From Amycolatopsis pretoriensis (GTDB taxonomy: Bacteria > Actinomycetota > Actinomycetes > Mycobacteriales > Pseudonocardiaceae): a DNA stretch of 64,000 nt. The translations under genes were made by a program, and so were the position numbers. Every line of letters starts with the position of its first letter. Positions within the stretch are counted from its first letter, which is position 1. Under the pieces are notes generated by a model that made no database searches, was not told the DNA's origin, and saw only the letters and a list, made by a program, of their open reading frames with translations. Shown piece after piece: positions 40,558-48,420 of this stretch. The stretch lies in contig NZ_FNUJ01000013.1 of assembly GCF_900107925.1 (NCBI RefSeq), forward strand, positions 124,001 to 188,000. Direction: 5' to 3'.

Positions 40558-41544
40558 TCAAGTGTCCAGGAGAGCGCTTCCCAGCGGCGTCAGCGAGTGC
40601 AGCACGGTGTTCCGCTCCCGGTGCGTGGTGATCAGCCCGGCGCGCCGCAGCACCGTCGTGTGCTTGCTGACCGCCGACGGCGTCACGCCGAGCCGTGCCG
40701 CCAGCTCGGACGTCGAGCAGCCCACCGCCAGCACCGCCAACGCCGCCGCGCGGGTCGGGCCCAGCAGGTCCGCCAGCGCCTTGCCCGACGCCCGGTGCGC
40801 GCCGCGGCCGAAGCCCGCCGGCGGCGCGGCCTGGCGGACGCACGGGTAGTGCAGCCGCGGCGTGCCGCCCGGGGCCGCCGGGACCAGGCCCGGGCACACC
40901 GAGAAGTACGTCGGCACGAGCAGCAGGCCCGCGCCCTCCGACGGGACCGTGCCCGGGATCCGGTCGTCGGTCTCCAGCACCGGCGCGTCCCAGCGGACCA
41001 GCGGGCGGAGGCCGGTCAGCAGCGCGTCGACGCCGCCGTGGAGCAGCAGCTGCGTGCGCATCCCGAGGTCGGCGTCCACCTGGCCGGACACGGTTTCCCA
41101 GCCGGGCGCGATCGCGACTTCGTGGTAGTCGCGCATGGCCTGGACCAGTCGCGGCAGGCCCGCGGTGTCGCCGTCGGCGAACGCGGCGGCCCACGACGGC
41201 AGGTCGCGGGCGGCCGGCGCGGTGCGCAACGCCGTCTTCAGGCTCAGCGGGTCGGTCTTCAGCACCGCCGCGAGCCCGGACTCCAGCTCGTAGCGCCCCG
41301 CCGCGGGCAGCAGGAACCCCGGCAGCGGCGCGCCGGGACGGCAGAGCCACATCAGCACGCCGGCCGAGTCGGGCAGGCTCTGCCACACGCGGTACCGCCA
41401 CCGCGTGAACGCCGCCGACGCCGCCGTGCGGCCGCCGTCGCGGCGTTGCAGGATCTGCAGGCTCGCGGCGAGTTCCCCCATCGGGTCGGCCGCGGCCGCG
41501 AGCCCGACGCGGACGAGGTCGGGCAAGGTCAGTTCGATCCGCAC
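40558..41544 (-). CDS. ArsR-like winged-helix transcriptional regulator with large N-terminal domain
   Basis: This 328-residue protein has its winged helix at the C-terminus (RAAALAVLAVGCSTSELAAR, then LGVTPSAVSKHTTVLRRAGLITTHRERNTVLHSLTPLG), like ArsR/SmtB regulators. The N-terminal ~230 residues form an uncharacterised domain common in actinomycete regulators. No metal-site cysteines are evident in the DNA-binding helix. A 13-bp palindrome about 50 bases upstream of its start may be its operator. Its target is unknown; the divergent lectin gene is the nearest candidate. Confidence 0.82.
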   Translation of the reverse strand: MRIELTLPDLVRVGLAAAADPMGELAASLQILQRRDGGRTAASAAFTRWRYRVWQSLPDSAGVLMWLCRPGAPLPGFLLPAAGRYELESGLAAVLKTDPLSLKTALRTAPAARDLPSWAAAFADGDTAGLPRLVQAMRDYHEVAIAPGWETVSGQVDADLGMRTQLLLHGGVDALLTGLRPLVRWDAPVLETDDRIPGTVPSEGAGLLLVPTYFSVCPGLVPAAPGGTPRLHYPCVRQAAPPAGFGRGAHRASGKALADLLGPTRAAALAVLAVGCSTSELAARLGVTPSAVSKHTTVLRRAGLITTHRERNTVLHSLTPLGSALLDT

Positions 41545-41594
41545 GCCGCTCCCCCCGGGTCTGCCCGTCTATCGGCGCCGGTTCCGTTCTGTTA

Positions 41595-41607
41595 CACGTC
41601 TGACGTG
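41595..41607. promoter_or_regulatory. 13-bp perfect inverted repeat in the ArsR/lectin divergent region
   Basis: CACGTC-T-GACGTG lies 51 bases from the ArsR-like start in the 258-base divergent gap. It could be an autoregulatory operator. The remainder of the gap also has a weak GAGACCG...CGGTCTC hairpin near 41669 and no gene. Confidence 0.45.
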
Positions 41608-41802
41608 CGTTTTGGCCCCTCGTGGAAATGACCTCGACGGCGACGGGGCCGCCCTGAATGATGGTCCGAGAGACCGCTTTCGGGGGTTTGACGGTCTCGA
41701 CGAGGGGGATTTCGCCGGCACGTCCACGCGCCGGGTCCACGCGGGCCCGGGAGTGGCTGGCGCCCTTTCGTCACCACGGGTGAACCGACGAAAAGGGGAA
41801 GC

Positions 41803-42435
41803 ATGACGAAGATGAAGCGGCTGATGGTGACGGTCGCCGCGGCGGCGGGCCTGTTCGGCCTGGTCGCCGTTCCGCAGGCCGGCGCGGCGCCCGCCGACGG
41901 CAAGGGGACCGCGGTCTCGACGCTGGCGGGCGGGATCAAGCTGCGGCCGGCGAAGGTGGGTGCCGCGCACCGGTCCACCCCCGGGGTCGCGGGCGCGCAG
42001 GTCGCCCAGGCCGACGCCTACCTGATCGAGTCCGCCGCCTTCGGGCGCTGCTGGGACGCGGACCTCGGCACGATCGGCGCCAACGGCACGAAGATGCAGC
42101 TGTGGGACTGCAACGAGTACGCCGCGAACCAGGCGTTCTACGTCACCAGCATCCCGGAGGGCTACCTGCGCTTCCAGAACGTGCAGAGCGGCCGGTACCT
42201 CGACGCCGACCTCGGCACGGCGGGCGCCAACGGCACCAAGGTCCAGCTGTGGGACTACCGCGCCGGCGCCAAGAACCAGTGGTGGGCCGACACCGTGAAC
42301 CCGGAGGGCTTCCTGCGCCTGCAGAGCCCGCAGAACAACCGGTACCTGACCGGCGAGGGCTCGGTCGGCTCCAACGGCACGCGCCTGCAGCTGTGGGACT
42401 ACATCGCGGGCGGCAAGACGCAGTGGTGGTACTGA
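41803..42435 (+). CDS. Secreted ricin-type beta-trefoil lectin-domain protein
   Basis: This 210-residue exported protein starts with a signal peptide (RLMVTVAAAAGLFGLVAVPQ, cut after AGA-A). A ~45-residue linker follows, then a single beta-trefoil of three similar repeats, each with a W/Y-D core: CWDADLGTIGANGTKMQLWD, YLDADLGTAGANGTKVQLWD and YLTGEGSVGSNGTRLQLWD. It has no catalytic domain, so it is a sugar-binding or structural secreted protein. A GGGGAAG ribosome site precedes the ATG. A strong terminator follows. Confidence 0.88.
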   Translation: MTKMKRLMVTVAAAAGLFGLVAVPQAGAAPADGKGTAVSTLAGGIKLRPAKVGAAHRSTPGVAGAQVAQADAYLIESAAFGRCWDADLGTIGANGTKMQLWDCNEYAANQAFYVTSIPEGYLRFQNVQSGRYLDADLGTAGANGTKVQLWDYRAGAKNQWWADTVNPEGFLRLQSPQNNRYLTGEGSVGSNGTRLQLWDYIAGGKTQWWY

Positions 42436-42451
42436 TCCAGTAGCCGAACCG

Positions 42452-42487
42452 AAACGCGGGTCCCGGATCTCCGGGGCCCGCGTTTTT
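42452..42487 (+). terminator. Rho-independent terminator after the lectin gene
   Basis: A stem of ~15 bp (AAACGCGGGTCCCGG paired with 42471-42485, one G-U pair) with loop ATCT is followed by TTTTT. It begins 16 bases after the lectin stop codon. Confidence 0.9.
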
Positions 42488-42655
42488 CGTTGCGAGCGAA
42501 CAGATTCCGCGTTCAACTTAATCTTTCGTGTGAATGCCGTGGTTTCGGTGGCACGCGACCGGACGGCGAGGGCAGCCTGGTCTCAGGGGGCACGCACCGG
42601 CGAGGGGGAGCTTCGGCCGGGCGTGCGCCCGTTCCACACGGGAGGGGAGCCCGAA

Positions 42656-44053
42656 ATGAGTGTCGACCTGTCCACCACGTTGTCCTGGACCACGGCGACC
42701 GGGGACGCCGAGGCGATGCTCGGCGAACTGCAGCCGAACATCCTGAAGGCCCACGTCCGCGACCACCTTTCCGCGCTGCTGCTGGGTTTCGGCGACGCGG
42801 CGGAGGCGCGGGCGTTCCTGGTGTCGCTCACCGGGAAGATGAAGTCCGCCAAGGCCCACCTCGAGGAGGTGGGCGCGTTCAAGGAGTCCGGCGCGGCGGG
42901 CACACCGTATGTCGGAGCCGGGCTCACCGCGGCGGGTTATGGCGTACTCGGCGTCTCGGAATTCCCGGCGGACGAGGCGTTCCGGCGCGGAATGGCGGCC
43001 CCGGACACGCGGCGGCGGCTGAACGACCCGCCGCGCTCGACGTTCGATCCGGGCTACCACGGTGAAATCCACGCGGTGGTGCTGATCGGCGCCGCGACGG
43101 ACAAGGCGATGACCGCCCGGCGCAACGAAATCCTCGGCCTGCTGCCGGATTCGGTGACGGTGCTGGCGGAGGAGACGGGCCTGGGCCGCGTCAACGCGCG
43201 CGGCGAGGGCATCGAGCACTTCGGGTACGTGGACGGTCGCAGCCAGCCGCTGTTCCTGACGGAGGACGTCGACGCGGAGAAGAACAGCACGGACGGCATC
43301 AACGTGTGGAACCCGGCGGCGCCGCTGTCCCAGGTGCTGGTGCCGGACACCGCGGCGCCGGACCCGTCCGTGCACTTCGGCAGTTATTTCGTGTTCCGCA
43401 AGCTGGAGCAGAACGTCCGGCGGTTCAAGCAGGCGGAGTCGGACCTGGCGGACCAGCTCGGCTTGACGGGCGAAGACCGCGAACGCGCGGGCGCGATGCT
43501 GATCGGCCGCTTCGAGGACGGAACCCCGCTGACCACCCAGCGCGAGGACGGAGCGGAAAGCCCGGTATCGAACAACTTCACGTACGACAGCGACCGTGCG
43601 GCGCTGAAGTGCCCGTTCCAGGCCCACATCCGCAAGACGAACCCCCGAGGTTCGGGAGGCGCGGAGGACCCCGCCGGCGAGCGCCTGCATTTGATGGCGC
43701 GCCGGGGTGTCACGTATGGGGAGCGGTCGGACGACCCGAACGCGGACGTATCCCCTTCGGCGCGGCCGAGTGGTGACGTCGGGCTGTTGTTCATGGCGTT
43801 CAATTCGGTGCTGGGGAACCAGTTCGAGTTCACGCAGGCGATTTGGGCGGACAACCCGGGGTTCCCGATCGTGGAGGGTGTGACACCGGGGTTGGATCCC
43901 GTGATCGGGCAGGGTGAGCGGGGGTCGTCGGAGTACACCGTGGAGTGGGGTGGGTCGGGTCAGCGGACCGCGGAGGCGGTGCCGCAGGCGGTGACCTTGC
44001 GGGGTGGGGAGTACTTCTTCATGCCGTCGCTGGCTTTCCTGCGGGGGCTTTGA
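42656..44053 (+). CDS. DyP-type heme peroxidase
   Basis: This 465-residue dye-decolourising peroxidase has the GxxDG-region motif FGYVDGRSQP, which holds the catalytic Asp, and a heme-ligand His in CPFQAHIRKTNPR. There is no Tat or Sec signal, so it is cytoplasmic or encapsulated. At this length it belongs with the longer DyP classes. The ATG at 42656 follows GGGAGGGGAG; the longer frame reads from the terminator region. It uses peroxide to oxidise dyes, phenols or an unknown physiological substrate. Confidence 0.9.
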   Translation: MSVDLSTTLSWTTATGDAEAMLGELQPNILKAHVRDHLSALLLGFGDAAEARAFLVSLTGKMKSAKAHLEEVGAFKESGAAGTPYVGAGLTAAGYGVLGVSEFPADEAFRRGMAAPDTRRRLNDPPRSTFDPGYHGEIHAVVLIGAATDKAMTARRNEILGLLPDSVTVLAEETGLGRVNARGEGIEHFGYVDGRSQPLFLTEDVDAEKNSTDGINVWNPAAPLSQVLVPDTAAPDPSVHFGSYFVFRKLEQNVRRFKQAESDLADQLGLTGEDRERAGAMLIGRFEDGTPLTTQREDGAESPVSNNFTYDSDRAALKCPFQAHIRKTNPRGSGGAEDPAGERLHLMARRGVTYGERSDDPNADVSPSARPSGDVGLLFMAFNSVLGNQFEFTQAIWADNPGFPIVEGVTPGLDPVIGQGERGSSEYTVEWGGSGQRTAEAVPQAVTLRGGEYFFMPSLAFLRGL

Positions 44054-44095
44054 GAGGTCGGCTGCCGGGGCGATCCCGGGGGCCAGGGTGGGGCC

Positions 44096-44145
44096 GGTCC
44101 GGGGGGGGCGGGGCGGTCCGGGGGGCGGTCCGGGGGGGGCGGGGC
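44096..44145. repeat. G-rich tandem repeat with two exact 19-base copies
   Basis: GGTCCGGGGGGGGCGGGGC occurs at 44096-44114 and again at 44127-44145, with a related GGTCCGGGGGGC between. Runs of 4-8 G continue to ~44171. It lies in the gap between the convergent DyP and ROK genes. The plus strand could form G-quadruplexes, and copy number could change by slippage. Confidence 0.85.
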
Positions 44146-44175
44146 GGTCCGGGGCGGCCGGGGTGGGGGCGGAAG

Positions 44176-44197
44176 GGTTGGCAGGCACCTGCCAACC
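44176..44197. terminator. Hairpin between convergent DyP and ROK genes
   Basis: GGTTGGCAGG and CCTGCCAACC are perfect complements around CA. The position between two convergent genes suggests a bidirectional terminator. The rest of 44198-44315 shows no gene. Confidence 0.6.
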
Positions 44198-44315
44198 TCT
44201 CCCGGCCGCCCGTTCTCCACTCGGTGGCTTGCCCCGCCGATCCGGCACGCGCGCGGCCAACAAGCCGACCACCGCCTGCCGGTGTGCTCCCCCGGCAGTG
44301 CGCGGTTGCCGCCTC

Positions 44316-45212
44316 TCAGCCCTTCAGCAAGTCCAGCGCCAGCAGTCCCGCGCCCAGGCGGCCTGCCTCGTCTCCTAGCTTGGCAATCCGCAACTCCGGC
44401 ATTCGCTGGAACGTCAAGTGCGCCGCCAGCCACTCGCGGACCGGCTCCAGCACGTAGTCCGCCGCCGTGAACAACCCGCCGCCCAGCACGATCACCTCCG
44501 GGCCCAGCAACGTCAGCAGCGTCCGGATTCCGTGCCCCAGGCCGTCCAACGCGTCCTGGACCACCGCCACCGCCACCTCGTCGCCGTGGCGGGCCAGGTC
44601 CACCACCTCGCGGGCTCCGTCCGCCGCCCGGCCCGTCCTCTCCGTGTACCTGCGGGCGATCGCCGCCGCCGACGAAATTGCCTCCAAGCAGCCCGTTGCG
44701 CCGCAGCCGCACTTGCCCGGGTGGCCCACGTCGATGTGGCCCACCTCGCCCGCCTGGCCGTGCGCTCGGTGGATGCGGCCGTCGAGCAGCAGCGCCGCCG
44801 CGATGCCCGTGCCGACCGGGATGAACGCCGCGTTCGTCGCTCCCCGGCCCGCTCCCACGCGGAACTCGGCGATGCCGCCCGCCGTCACGTCGTGGCCGAA
44901 CGCCACCGGGAGCCCCAGGCGTCCCTCCAGCAACTCGCCGAACGGGACCTCGCGCCAGTCCAGGTTGGCCGAAAAGTGGCAGACGCGGGTCTCCTCGTCG
45001 ACGATTCCGGGCACGACCACGCCCACCGCCGACGGCCGCCCGGTGCCCGCCTGCTCCGCCAGCGCCGTCACGATCTCGGCGACCTGCGCCGCCAACGCCG
45101 TGCCGTCCGCGCTGCGTGCCGTCTCCGCTCGCAGCGTCGCCTTGGGCTGGAGCTGCTCGTCGAGCAACGCCGCCTTGATCGTCGTCCCGCCCACATCGAG
45201 GGCCGCCACCAT
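44316..45212 (-). CDS. ROK-family sugar kinase (glucokinase-like)
   Basis: This 298-residue ROK kinase has an ATP-binding opening VAALDVGGTTIKAALLDEQ, sugar-binding GEVGHIDVGHPG with the catalytic Asp in FGHDVTAGGIAEF, and the zinc-binding motif KCGCGATGCLEAISS. There is no N-terminal helix-turn-helix, so it is an enzyme rather than a repressor. It most likely phosphorylates glucose or an N-acyl hexosamine. ATG 45212 has GGTGA before it; a GTG at 45221 would add three residues. It is divergent from the B12-controlled cbt genes. Confidence 0.9.
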   Translation of the reverse strand: MVAALDVGGTTIKAALLDEQLQPKATLRAETARSADGTALAAQVAEIVTALAEQAGTGRPSAVGVVVPGIVDEETRVCHFSANLDWREVPFGELLEGRLGLPVAFGHDVTAGGIAEFRVGAGRGATNAAFIPVGTGIAAALLLDGRIHRAHGQAGEVGHIDVGHPGKCGCGATGCLEAISSAAAIARRYTERTGRAADGAREVVDLARHGDEVAVAVVQDALDGLGHGIRTLLTLLGPEVIVLGGGLFTAADYVLEPVREWLAAHLTFQRMPELRIAKLGDEAGRLGAGLLALDLLKG

Positions 45213-45257
45213 TCGAGTCACCGCGGCATTGTCACATTGACGCCGCCCGAACGGCGG

Positions 45258-45360
45258 ACCTACGCTCAACCGGCCAGACGAGGAGATTCCGGAACGCGGT
45301 GCAAGTCCGCGCGGTCGCGCCACTGTGACCCCCGCCAGGGGGAAGCCAGACCCGGATCCC
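45258..45360 (+). ncRNA. Cobalamin riboswitch
   Basis: The core of the B12 riboswitch is clear: GGAACGCGGTGCAAGTCCGC (45291-45310), the B12 box GGTCGCGCCACTGTGA (45313-45328) and the closing GAAGCCAGACCC (45342-45353). It lies in the leader of cbtB, whose start is at 45409, and should switch off the cobalt-uptake genes when adenosylcobalamin is plentiful. Boundaries are approximate. Confidence 0.95.
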
Positions 45361-45408
45361 TTCGTGCAGTCCCCGATGAGGCCGCGAAAGCCCGAGGAGG
45401 CCACGCTC

Positions 45409-45606
45409 ATGTCCCACACGGCAGCTCCCGCCGTCCCGCTCCCGATCCTTGAGATCGTGCCGTGGGCGGTGTTCGTGGTGCTCCTCGCCCTGATCGCGCT
45501 GTACTTCGTGAGCGCCGAGCAAGGCGCCACCGCGGTCTTCGCGAACATGTACGTCCACGAGTTCGTGCACGACGGCCGGCACCTGCTGGCCTTCCCCTGC
45601 CACTGA
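45409..45606 (+). CDS. cbtB: Cobalt transporter subunit CbtB
   Basis: This 65-residue membrane protein has one hydrophobic helix (VPWAVFVVLLALIALYFVS) and the characteristic C-terminus NMYVHEFVHDGRHLLAFPCH, whose His/Cys residues can bind Co2+. GAGGAGG stands before the ATG. It follows a cobalamin riboswitch and precedes cbtA, the normal pair for B12-regulated cobalt uptake. Confidence 0.93.
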   Translation: MSHTAAPAVPLPILEIVPWAVFVVLLALIALYFVSAEQGATAVFANMYVHEFVHDGRHLLAFPCH

Positions 45607-45624
45607 TCGGCGGCACGACCTCCC

Positions 45625-46386
45625 ATGATGAAAACCCTGCTGGTCCGCGGCATGCTCGCGGGCCTGATCGCCGGCGTGCTCGCGTTCGGGTTCGCCTACG
45701 CCTTCGGTGAGCCGTCGGTCAACACCGCCATCGGCCTCGAAGACTCCGGCGGCGGCCACTCCCATTCGCACGACGCCGGCGCCGCGCCGGCTCCGGCCGA
45801 AGAGCACGAGGAAGAGCTCGTCCCGCGGGACATCCAGAGCACCGTCGGGCTGCTGACCGGCGTGCTGGTCTACGGCGTCGCGATCGGCGGCCTGCTTTCG
45901 CTGGCCTTCGCGTTCGCCCAGGGCCGCCTCGGCAACCTCCGCCCCCGCGTGACGGCCCTTCTCCTCACCGGCGGCGCGTTCGCCGTGGTGTTCCTGGCGC
46001 CCTTCCTGAAGTACCCGGCCAACCCGCCCGCGGTCGGCCAGCCCGGCACGATCGGCTCGCGCACCGAGCTGTACTTCGGGTTCGTCGCGGTGTCGCTGCT
46101 GGCAGGCATCCTCGCGACGGTCTTCGGCCGCAAGCTCGCAGACCGCTTCGGAGCCTGGAACGGCTTCCTCCTGGCCGCGGCGGGCTACCTCGTCGTGATC
46201 GCCGTGGTGGCCTGGCTGATGCCGGTGGTCGACGAGGTCCCGGCGGACTTCCCGGCCTCGACGCTGTGGAGCTTCCGCACGGCTTCGATCGGCACGCAGG
46301 TGACGCTCTGGCTGGCGCTCGGCCTGGCGTTCGGCTTCTTCGCGGAGAAGGCGCTGACCAAGAAGACCGCTGTCGCCGCTTCGTGA
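45625..46386 (+). CDS. cbtA: Cobalt transporter subunit CbtA
   Basis: This 253-residue membrane protein has about five to six hydrophobic helices and a His/acid-rich loop after the first (GGGHSHSHDAG, then EEHEEELVPRD) suited to metal capture. Family features include SVGLLTG-like helix 2 (QSTVGLLTGVLVYG) and FLAPFLKYPANPPAVG. It lies 18 bp after cbtB under the same riboswitch and supplies cobalt to the corrin pathway encoded next to it. Confidence 0.92.
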   Translation: MMKTLLVRGMLAGLIAGVLAFGFAYAFGEPSVNTAIGLEDSGGGHSHSHDAGAAPAPAEEHEEELVPRDIQSTVGLLTGVLVYGVAIGGLLSLAFAFAQGRLGNLRPRVTALLLTGGAFAVVFLAPFLKYPANPPAVGQPGTIGSRTELYFGFVAVSLLAGILATVFGRKLADRFGAWNGFLLAAAGYLVVIAVVAWLMPVVDEVPADFPASTLWSFRTASIGTQVTLWLALGLAFGFFAEKALTKKTAVAAS

Positions 46387-46506
46387 TCTCGGGCTCCGGA
46401 GTTTCCCTGGCTGGGTCCGCGGGCCCGTCGACTCCACGGAGACCGACGGGTTCGCGGTCGCGTCCGTGCTCTGCGGTGCGGTCGGGCCGGTCCCGTTGAG
46501 CGCGCG

Positions 46507-46935
46507 TTGTTCCGGATCAACCGCTCCGGCCGGTCCGGCCGCGGCCTGGCGCTCACGCCGCAGCGGGCCAAGCACGCGGCGGCGGCCCCGGACTACATCG
46601 CCACCATGGCGATCGGCGACTGCCTCGACTCCGACGCGGACAGCGCGCAGGTGACCCGGGTCGCCTGCGACCTGTCGCACGACGAGCAGATCGCCGAGCG
46701 AGTCGACATCGGCGACGGGTACGAGACCTACCCCGGGCTCGCCGCGCTGCAGGAGCTGGCGGACCCGGTTTGCCGGATCGCGGCGGCCGCGTCTTTCACC
46801 GGGGGCACCATGCCGCCTGGCTTCGAGTTCGCCGCGCACGTCCCGACCGAGTCGTCCTGGAACTCCGGGGCGCGGGAGGCTGTCTGCACCGTGCGACAGG
46901 TCAGCGGGAAGCTCACCGGGCCCGTCCGGCCCTGA
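46507..46935 (+). pseudogene. Septum-formation-like domain remnant, N-terminus missing
   Basis: Residues from about 46606 on look like the extracellular domain of actinomycete septum-formation-type proteins: GDCLDSD, CDLSHDEQIAERVDI, paired cysteines, and a late TESSWNSGAREAVCTVRQVSG. There is no usual start codon: the frame opens straight after the cbtA stop, the only starts are a TTG (46507) and an internal ATG (46606), and the expected N-terminal membrane helix is absent. It is probably a decayed copy. A short expressed protein from 46606 cannot be excluded. Confidence 0.6.
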
Positions 46936-46938
46936 TTG

Positions 46939-48420
46939 TCAGGGTGCGCCGGGCGGGACGAACGGCAGGTCCTTCGGCGCGCCCTGCTCCAGCAGTGTGC
47001 TCAGCGCCGCCGTGTCCAGGTGCTCGTCGATCGCGTCCGCCAGTTTGTCCAGCATCTCCTCCCTCAGCATGCCGAAGCCGGGGGCGTCCCGTGCCAGGGT
47101 CCACTCGATCCCGGCCTGGGCCGCCGCTTCCGTGAGCCACGCCCGGCGGAACTCGTCGTTCTCGAACGCTCCGTGCCACATCGTGCCCCAGACCGCGCCG
47201 TGGCGTACCCCGTCCAAAAAGGACTCCAGAGGCGCCGCGACCGTCACCGAGCCGTGGTGGATCTCGTACGCCTCGACGGGGGCACCCCGCCACGCTCCCG
47301 CCGGGCGGGCGAGCACCTTCTCTTCGGCGAACGTCACCCGGGCCGGGAGCAGGCCGAGGCCGGGCACCCCGCCCGCGCCGGACTCGACTTCGTCCACTAT
47401 GGACTCGGCGAGCATCTGGTAGCCGCCGCAGATGCCGAGCACCGGGCGGCCGGCGGCGGCGCGGGCCGCGACGGCCGTGTCGAGGCCGCGGTCGCGCAGC
47501 CAGGCGAGATCGGTGACCGTGGCGCGCGAGCCGGGCAGCACGACGACGTCGGCGTCCGCGACGACGTCCGGGTCGGCGGTGAGCGTGACTGTCACGCCGG
47601 GTTCGGCGGCGAGCGCGTCGACGTCCGTGGCGTTGGACGCTCGCGGGAACCGCACGACGGCCACCCGCAGGCCGCGGCCGTGGGCCTCGCGGCGCCAGCC
47701 CGCGGCGGCGAGGGCGTCCTCGGAGTCGATCCAGACGCGGTCGAGCCACGGAAGCACGCCCAGCACCGGCCGTCCGGTCACCTTTTCGAGGCTGTCGAGG
47801 CCGGGCCGCAGCAGGCCGACGTCGCCACGGAACTTGTTGACCACCCACCCGGCGACGAGCGCCTGGTCTTCGGCCGACAGCAGGGCGAGGGTGCCGAACA
47901 TGGCCGCGAGGACGCCACCGCGGTCGATGTCGCCGACGACCAGCACCGGCAGCCCGAACCGCCGCGCGAGCCCCAGGTTGACGTAGTCCCCGCCGCGCAG
48001 GTTGATCTCGGCGGGACTCCCGGCCCCTTCGCAGACGACGACGTCGTAGCGGGCGCTGAGGTCCTCGAAGGCGCCGAAGGCGATCTCGGCCAGCCCGGCG
48101 CGCCCGGTGGCGTACTCGCCGGCTTCGAGGGTGCCGAAGGGCTTCCCGAGCGCGACGACGTGACTGCGCCGGTCACTGCCGGGCTTGAGCAGGACGGGGT
48201 TCATCGCCGCTTCGGGTTCGACGCGCGCGGCGCGCGCCTGCAGCCACTGGGCACGCCCGATCTCGGCCCCGTCGGCGCAGACCATCGAGTTGTTGGACAT
48301 GTTCTGGGCTTTGAAGGGCGCGACGCGCACACCGCGGCGGGCCAGCCACCGGCAGACCCCGGCGGTGACGAGGCTCTTGCCGGCGTCGGACGTGGTGCCG
48401 GCGACGAGGAGGCCGCTCAT
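46939..48420 (-). CDS. cobQ: Cobyric acid synthase
   Basis: This 493-residue glutamine-dependent amidotransferase amidates side chains of adenosylcobyrinate a,c-diamide to cobyric acid. The N-terminal dethiobiotin-synthetase-like ATPase domain has LLVAGTTSDAGKSLVTAGVC, FKAQNMSNNS and VVGDIDRGGVLA. The C-terminal GATase domain has the nucleophile in VLGICGGYQML and the His in GTMWHGAFEND. The ATG overlaps the cobD stop (ATGA), so cobD-cobQ are coupled on the minus strand. Confidence 0.96.
   Translation of the reverse strand: MSGLLVAGTTSDAGKSLVTAGVCRWLARRGVRVAPFKAQNMSNNSMVCADGAEIGRAQWLQARAARVEPEAAMNPVLLKPGSDRRSHVVALGKPFGTLEAGEYATGRAGLAEIAFGAFEDLSARYDVVVCEGAGSPAEINLRGGDYVNLGLARRFGLPVLVVGDIDRGGVLAAMFGTLALLSAEDQALVAGWVVNKFRGDVGLLRPGLDSLEKVTGRPVLGVLPWLDRVWIDSEDALAAAGWRREAHGRGLRVAVVRFPRASNATDVDALAAEPGVTVTLTADPDVVADADVVVLPGSRATVTDLAWLRDRGLDTAVAARAAAGRPVLGICGGYQMLAESIVDEVESGAGGVPGLGLLPARVTFAEEKVLARPAGAWRGAPVEAYEIHHGSVTVAAPLESFLDGVRHGAVWGTMWHGAFENDEFRRAWLTEAAAQAGIEWTLARDAPGFGMLREEMLDKLADAIDEHLDTAALSTLLEQGAPKDLPFVPPGAP

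Noticed and set aside
42102..42443. Alternative frame inside the lectin gene
   Set aside because: Repetitive Arg/Pro translation of the beta-trefoil repeats in the wrong frame.
44418..45452. 344-residue plus-strand open frame across the ROK gene and riboswitch
   Set aside because: Antisense to the ROK kinase and overlapping the structured riboswitch; no protein-like features.
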